Source: a bacterium
Lineage (GTDB): Bacteria; RBG-13-66-14
Direction: 5' to 3'
Assembly: GCA_021107695.1 (NCBI GenBank)
Contig: JAIOSI010000229.1
Location: forward strand, 1-8,264
Length of the DNA: 8,264 nucleotides
A program made the translations under genes and the position numbers. The notes under the pieces are model-generated. The model was not told where the DNA came from. It did not search any database and worked only from the letters and a program-made list of their open reading frames with translations. Of this stretch, positions 5,092-8,264 are shown in pieces (within the stretch, counting starts at the first letter, position 1; the number at the start of each line of letters is the position of its first letter).

Positions 5092-7467
5092 ATGAAGTTA
5101 AAACTAACACTAGGTGTCCTGGGGACAATCCTTGCCGTTACCGTGCTTGCTTTTGCGGTTGGCGGTATGGATTTGACCTACGCACGTGCCTCGCAAGACA
5201 GTATTGGCGGTGGGTTTATCCCTACAGCCAATAAGGTCAAATATACCCACGAAGTCGGGAATATTGGGCTGATTGTCCAGAACGATATGGAGATTGGCAA
5301 CGGTGCCGTTGAAAACACCATGGAATGGCCACTGGGTTCGAGTATGTTCTACCTCTATGATGCCTACATCTGGTTTGGAAACCGTGATGCGGTTATCCAG
5401 GGGTGGTTCCAGAACCAGACGGACTGGGTAGCGAAGTCGGAAATATATGACTCGCTTGTCTCAACACCGGAACCAGAGTTCCCCGCCACCTTTGATAGAC
5501 ACGAAGGATTGGAATTTGGCTGGATGAGCGAATTCTGGCGTACCACGACTCCTTCACCGGTTGGTGATCAGGATGCTCACTGGTACGTTGATGATACCGG
5601 AGGGTATGATGACCACGATCCACTCGGCCTGAATATTATGGTTCAGTCGATGGCGTGGGGTGCTCCCGGTCACGATGAGTGGGTTATCTTTAACTACTTC
5701 ATTCGCTACATCGGTACAAACGATCTCGATCCAAACTCCTTCATGGCTTTTGCCTTCGACATGGACGTTGGCTCGGAGTATTTTGACGATCTGGTCGAGA
5801 TTGATGGTAACGAGCTGGGGATTGATGATTACAACAACATCACCTGGTCAGACGGAGCGGACGGATTGCCCGACGAGTACGATGCCGTTAACTATCCGAT
5901 CTTAATTGACGGTAGCTCTGATACCCAGCCCTACTGGGGACACTTCAACGGCGATGACTACGCCGATGATTATGTCGGCGATGGCACGGGTACCATTGCT
6001 GTTCCCAGACTCATGGGCTACATGTTCAACGTAACCGAGCTGCCCGGTGAGCCTGGTTATGCTGGTATTCGTGTTCTGCGTGCCTGCGTAAACCCGGGTA
6101 TGGCAACAGAGCGGGAGTATATCGTTACCGCTTCTCACTCCTGGGATCAGAATAACGATCCTGCTGACGATACCTACAAGTTTGCTTACATGTCTGATGT
6201 GGGTGTCTTCGAAGAGATTGAGAACGCCTACGACTGGCGTGTTTGTCCCTCTATGGGACCATTTGCTGACAGCGATGGTCGCGGTCTGCAGACCGACGAT
6301 GTTCTCGAAGTCCGGATGGTCTATGTCATTGGCGATGGTGCCAACGGTCTGCGTGCCAACTCCGACCTGGCGTTGACGGATTGTCTGGGATTCAACGGTC
6401 AGTTCGATGATCCCAAGCAAGGCGATGAGGTTGACGATATGATCGTCCTCTCACCACCCGCCAGCCCGCTGCTCAGTGGTGTTGTAACCGGTAGCCGTGA
6501 GGTTACCCTCCACTTCAACCCTGAGTATGAAATTGGCAGGAACCTGGAGCTTGAGGGTGATGTCAGTTCTGCAGATCAGGTTGACTTCGAGGGCTATCGC
6601 ATCTACCGCGCCCGTACCCTCGATCAGCTCGGCGACGGTACTGACCTGACTGCTTGGGACGGAGACGGTGACCAACCGAATTATCTGCGTCATACTCTGA
6701 CCCAGTGGGATAAAGACATCAACGATGCCTCCCATTGGCCAGCAGGTGGTCAGCCCTGGAAGGCTCCGGGTTACGAAGGCAACGATAACGACCAGTATGA
6801 GGAGTTCAACACCCTCAACAACTGGGCCGACATTTTTGCCGACGCTTACGACGGTGAGGGCTTTGCTGCCAACACCGGCGGCTCGATCTACGAGTTTGTC
6901 GATAAGGGTAGTTACGGTACCTACCAGGATAAACCACTCTGGGACAAGTGGCCAAACGATGACTACGACGTTCCCAAGCCGGAAGCACCACAGAACCACT
7001 TCACCTACTACTACTCCGTGATCGCCTTCGACTACGGCGCCAGCCCGCTTTACAACACCAAGCTCACCCAGCCATACATGAGCATGGAGGGCGGCGTCCG
7101 AGCCAACTACATCAGCATAACTCTGGAGACTGTACCTGACAACGATTCTCTGGACAGTGTGCTTGTGGTTCCCAACCCCTACGTTGGTGGTGTTGACTGG
7201 CAGCAGCGTTCCAACACCGGTATTGTTCAGCGTAAGCTGGCATTTACCAACCTGCCGTCGCGTTGCTCCATCCGTATTTACACCATTGCTGGCGACTTGG
7301 TTGACATCATTGAACACAACGATGCAACCTCCGGAACTGCCTGGTGGGATCTCCAGTCACGCAACAACATGGAGGTTGCCTCAGGAGTTTATGTTTACCA
7401 CATAGAAGCTCCAGGTCTTGGAACTTCGGTTGGCAAGTTCGCCGTGCTGATGGGCGAACGACTCTAG
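5092..7467 (+). CDS. Secreted acidic protein with fibronectin III-like region and T9SS/FlgD-like C-terminal domain
   Basis: Function unknown; probably exported to the cell surface. Residues 1-22 are a signal peptide (MKLK, hydrophobic core, ending AFA). The N-terminal region contains EWPLGSSMFYLYDAYIWFG, a pattern I associate with large secreted FCB proteins, and an aspartate-rich stretch DMDVG...DD (223-233). Many Asp-rich segments follow and could bind calcium. Residues about 455-660 look like a fibronectin III fold: an opening strand near 456-480, EGYRIYRA at 500-507 and YYYSVIAFDYG at 639-649, with a Trp/Asp-rich insert of about 130 residues between. Residues 690-791 (VLVVPNPY, then RIYTIAGDLV, ending VYVYHIEAPG...GKFAVLMG) match the FlgD-like/T9SS C-terminal sorting-domain pattern. 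AGGGAGGG stands 7 bases before the ATG. No catalytic motif was recognised. It lies between the receptor and the PorV-like gene, which supports a surface or T9SS-linked role. Confidence 0.85.
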   Translation: MKLKLTLGVLGTILAVTVLAFAVGGMDLTYARASQDSIGGGFIPTANKVKYTHEVGNIGLIVQNDMEIGNGAVENTMEWPLGSSMFYLYDAYIWFGNRDAVIQGWFQNQTDWVAKSEIYDSLVSTPEPEFPATFDRHEGLEFGWMSEFWRTTTPSPVGDQDAHWYVDDTGGYDDHDPLGLNIMVQSMAWGAPGHDEWVIFNYFIRYIGTNDLDPNSFMAFAFDMDVGSEYFDDLVEIDGNELGIDDYNNITWSDGADGLPDEYDAVNYPILIDGSSDTQPYWGHFNGDDYADDYVGDGTGTIAVPRLMGYMFNVTELPGEPGYAGIRVLRACVNPGMATEREYIVTASHSWDQNNDPADDTYKFAYMSDVGVFEEIENAYDWRVCPSMGPFADSDGRGLQTDDVLEVRMVYVIGDGANGLRANSDLALTDCLGFNGQFDDPKQGDEVDDMIVLSPPASPLLSGVVTGSREVTLHFNPEYEIGRNLELEGDVSSADQVDFEGYRIYRARTLDQLGDGTDLTAWDGDGDQPNYLRHTLTQWDKDINDASHWPAGGQPWKAPGYEGNDNDQYEEFNTLNNWADIFADAYDGEGFAANTGGSIYEFVDKGSYGTYQDKPLWDKWPNDDYDVPKPEAPQNHFTYYYSVIAFDYGASPLYNTKLTQPYMSMEGGVRANYISITLETVPDNDSLDSVLVVPNPYVGGVDWQQRSNTGIVQRKLAFTNLPSRCSIRIYTIAGDLVDIIEHNDATSGTAWWDLQSRNNMEVASGVYVYHIEAPGLGTSVGKFAVLMGERL

Positions 7468-7478
7468 TTAAAAAAGTC

Positions 7479-7508
7479 GGGTGGGGGTGGATCTGTCTGC
7501 CCCTACCC
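7479..7508 (+). other. Intercistronic hairpin after the secreted-protein gene, with a competing fold
   Basis: GGGTGGGGG (7479-7487) pairs with CCCCTACCC (7500-7508), 9 bp including one G-U, starting 11 bases after the stop codon. The 3' arm can instead pair TACCC (7504-7508) with GGGTA (7516-7520), a weaker alternative. No U-tract follows the first hairpin. It resembles the hairpin in the preceding gap in G-rich/C-rich arm layout and position. Confidence 0.55.
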
Positions 7509-7557
7509 TTGGAGGGGGTAATTGTTTACCTCACTCCGTTCACCCTAAGAGAAATTT

Positions 7558-7592
7558 CCCTCAGCATGAAGAACTCATTACCTGAGAGGGGG
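7558..7592 (+). promoter_or_regulatory. Ribosome binding site of the PorV-like gene, possibly masked by a hairpin
   Basis: GAGAGGGGG at 7584-7592 is the only purine-rich site before the gene; it lies 10 bases from ATG 7603 and 7 bases from an in-frame GTG at 7600. CTCAG (7560-7564) pairs perfectly with CTGAG (7582-7586), and CC at 7558-7559 can pair with GG at 7588-7589 past one bulged A. Inside, ATGA (7566-7569) can pair with TCAT (7575-7578). The folded form would bury much of the ribosome binding site. Confidence 0.4.
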
Positions 7593-7602
7593 CTAGTTAG
7601 TG

Positions 7603-8264
7603 ATGAAGACTAAAACCCTGGCAATTCTCCTGGTGTTGGCACTAGTTATTCCGGTGGTAGCACAGGAAAAATCAGGAATCGCGACCGCCCAGTTCCTTAA
7701 GATTGGAATCGGTCCTCGCATGATCGGTATGGGTGGTGCCGCTGTGGCCACCGGACCGGCAGATGCGTCGATCGCTTTCTGGAATCCGGCTGGCATTTCC
7801 CGCGTTCCTGGTGTTGACGTCTTCTTTGAAGACAACGAGTGGATAGCCGATACCCGCATGATGAGCGGTGCAGCGGCAATCAACTTCGACCAGGTTGGAA
7901 CCTTCGGCGTAACCTTCCAGTATCTGGATTACGGCGATATGGACAGAACGACCCAAGAGCAGCAGGACGGTTCGCTGGGTACCTTCAGCGCCAACGACAT
8001 GGCTGTTGGACTTGTTTACGCCCGTCGCCTGACCGATCGTTTTGCTGTCGGTGGTCGCGTGAACTACATTCGCTCCGCCATTGACGAGTATTCCATGCAG
8101 ACCTGGGCGGTTGATGTCGGTACGCTCTATGATACCGGCTTCAAGAGTCTCCGCGTCGGTATGGCTCTCCAGTACTTCGGAGCCGATGCTGGGTTCGACG
8201 GTACCTATGGTGAGCGCAGGCGTGATGGCTCTGGCTATGACGAGACCGAGTTCACCTCGGCGAT
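7603..8264 (+). CDS. PorV/UPF0164-family outer-membrane beta-barrel protein, 5' part
   Basis: Predicted outer-membrane barrel of the FadL-like PorV/PorQ family. In T9SS, PorV (LptO) is the shuttle that carries cargo bearing a C-terminal sorting domain from the translocon to the attachment complex; family members outside Bacteroidetes are mostly uncharacterised. Residues 1-20 are a signal peptide (MKTK, hydrophobic core, ending VVA). The family signature follows: GIGPRMIGMGGAAVA at 35-49, then a short acidic stretch and FWNPAG. After that come alternating beta strands such as FGVTFQYLDYG and AVGGRVNYI. The 220 codons visible are roughly two thirds of a usual 300-350-residue protein; the rest is past the right edge. 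ATG 7603 was chosen because it starts the signal peptide, but GTG 7600 is in frame and better spaced from the ribosome binding site. Its place directly after a protein with a sorting-like domain supports a delivery role; that is inference. Confidence 0.87.
   Translation, partial: MKTKTLAILLVLALVIPVVAQEKSGIATAQFLKIGIGPRMIGMGGAAVATGPADASIAFWNPAGISRVPGVDVFFEDNEWIADTRMMSGAAAINFDQVGTFGVTFQYLDYGDMDRTTQEQQDGSLGTFSANDMAVGLVYARRLTDRFAVGGRVNYIRSAIDEYSMQTWAVDVGTLYDTGFKSLRVGMALQYFGADAGFDGTYGERRRDGSGYDETEFTSA

Noticed and set aside
6451..7317. Minus-strand open frame of 288 codons opposite the secreted-protein gene
   Set aside because: Same kind of shadow; the plus strand encodes the Fn3-like and C-terminal domains with recognisable patterns.
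7566..7613. Fifteen-codon open frame starting at ATG 7566 and overlapping the PorV-like start
   Set aside because: No ribosome binding site precedes it and its ATG lies inside the loop of the proposed hairpin; it is too short to support as a leader peptide.

Overview
The window looks like chromosomal DNA from a Gram-negative, outer-membrane-bearing bacterium of the FCB group (Bacteroidetes relatives and candidate phyla such as Zixibacteria, Latescibacteria, Marinimicrobia or KSB1). This is inferred from gene content: a TonB-dependent receptor with an N-terminal carboxypeptidase-regulatory-like domain, a secreted protein with a type IX secretion (T9SS)-like C-terminal domain, and a PorV-family outer-membrane protein. 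The phylum cannot be fixed from the window alone.

Layout. Positions 1-1510 (minus strand) carry the first 503 codons of aspS, bacterial-type aspartyl-tRNA synthetase, starting at TTG; the C-terminus lies beyond the left edge. Positions 1511-2340 are an 830-base gap with no convincing gene. It holds a strong minus-strand terminator-like hairpin in front of aspS, a 37-base imperfect direct repeat exactly 170 bases apart, a candidate plus-strand promoter with a palindrome inside its spacer, and weaker repeats just before the next gene. Positions 2341-8264 are a plus-strand run of three genes with short gaps (87 and 135 bases): an 887-residue TonB-dependent receptor, a 791-residue acidic secreted protein, and a PorV/UPF0164-family protein cut by the right edge. 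Each gap contains a G-rich/C-rich hairpin without a U-tract, so these look like intra-operon mRNA structures rather than full terminators.

How the genes may work together (inference). The three exported proteins probably form an envelope module. The receptor would import a ligand with TonB energy. The secreted protein, with a fibronectin III-like region and a FlgD/T9SS-like C-terminal domain, would sit on or leave the cell surface. The PorV-like protein could be the outer-membrane partner that receives or anchors it. The substrate is not evident from sequence. aspS is a divergently transcribed housekeeping neighbour with no obvious functional link.
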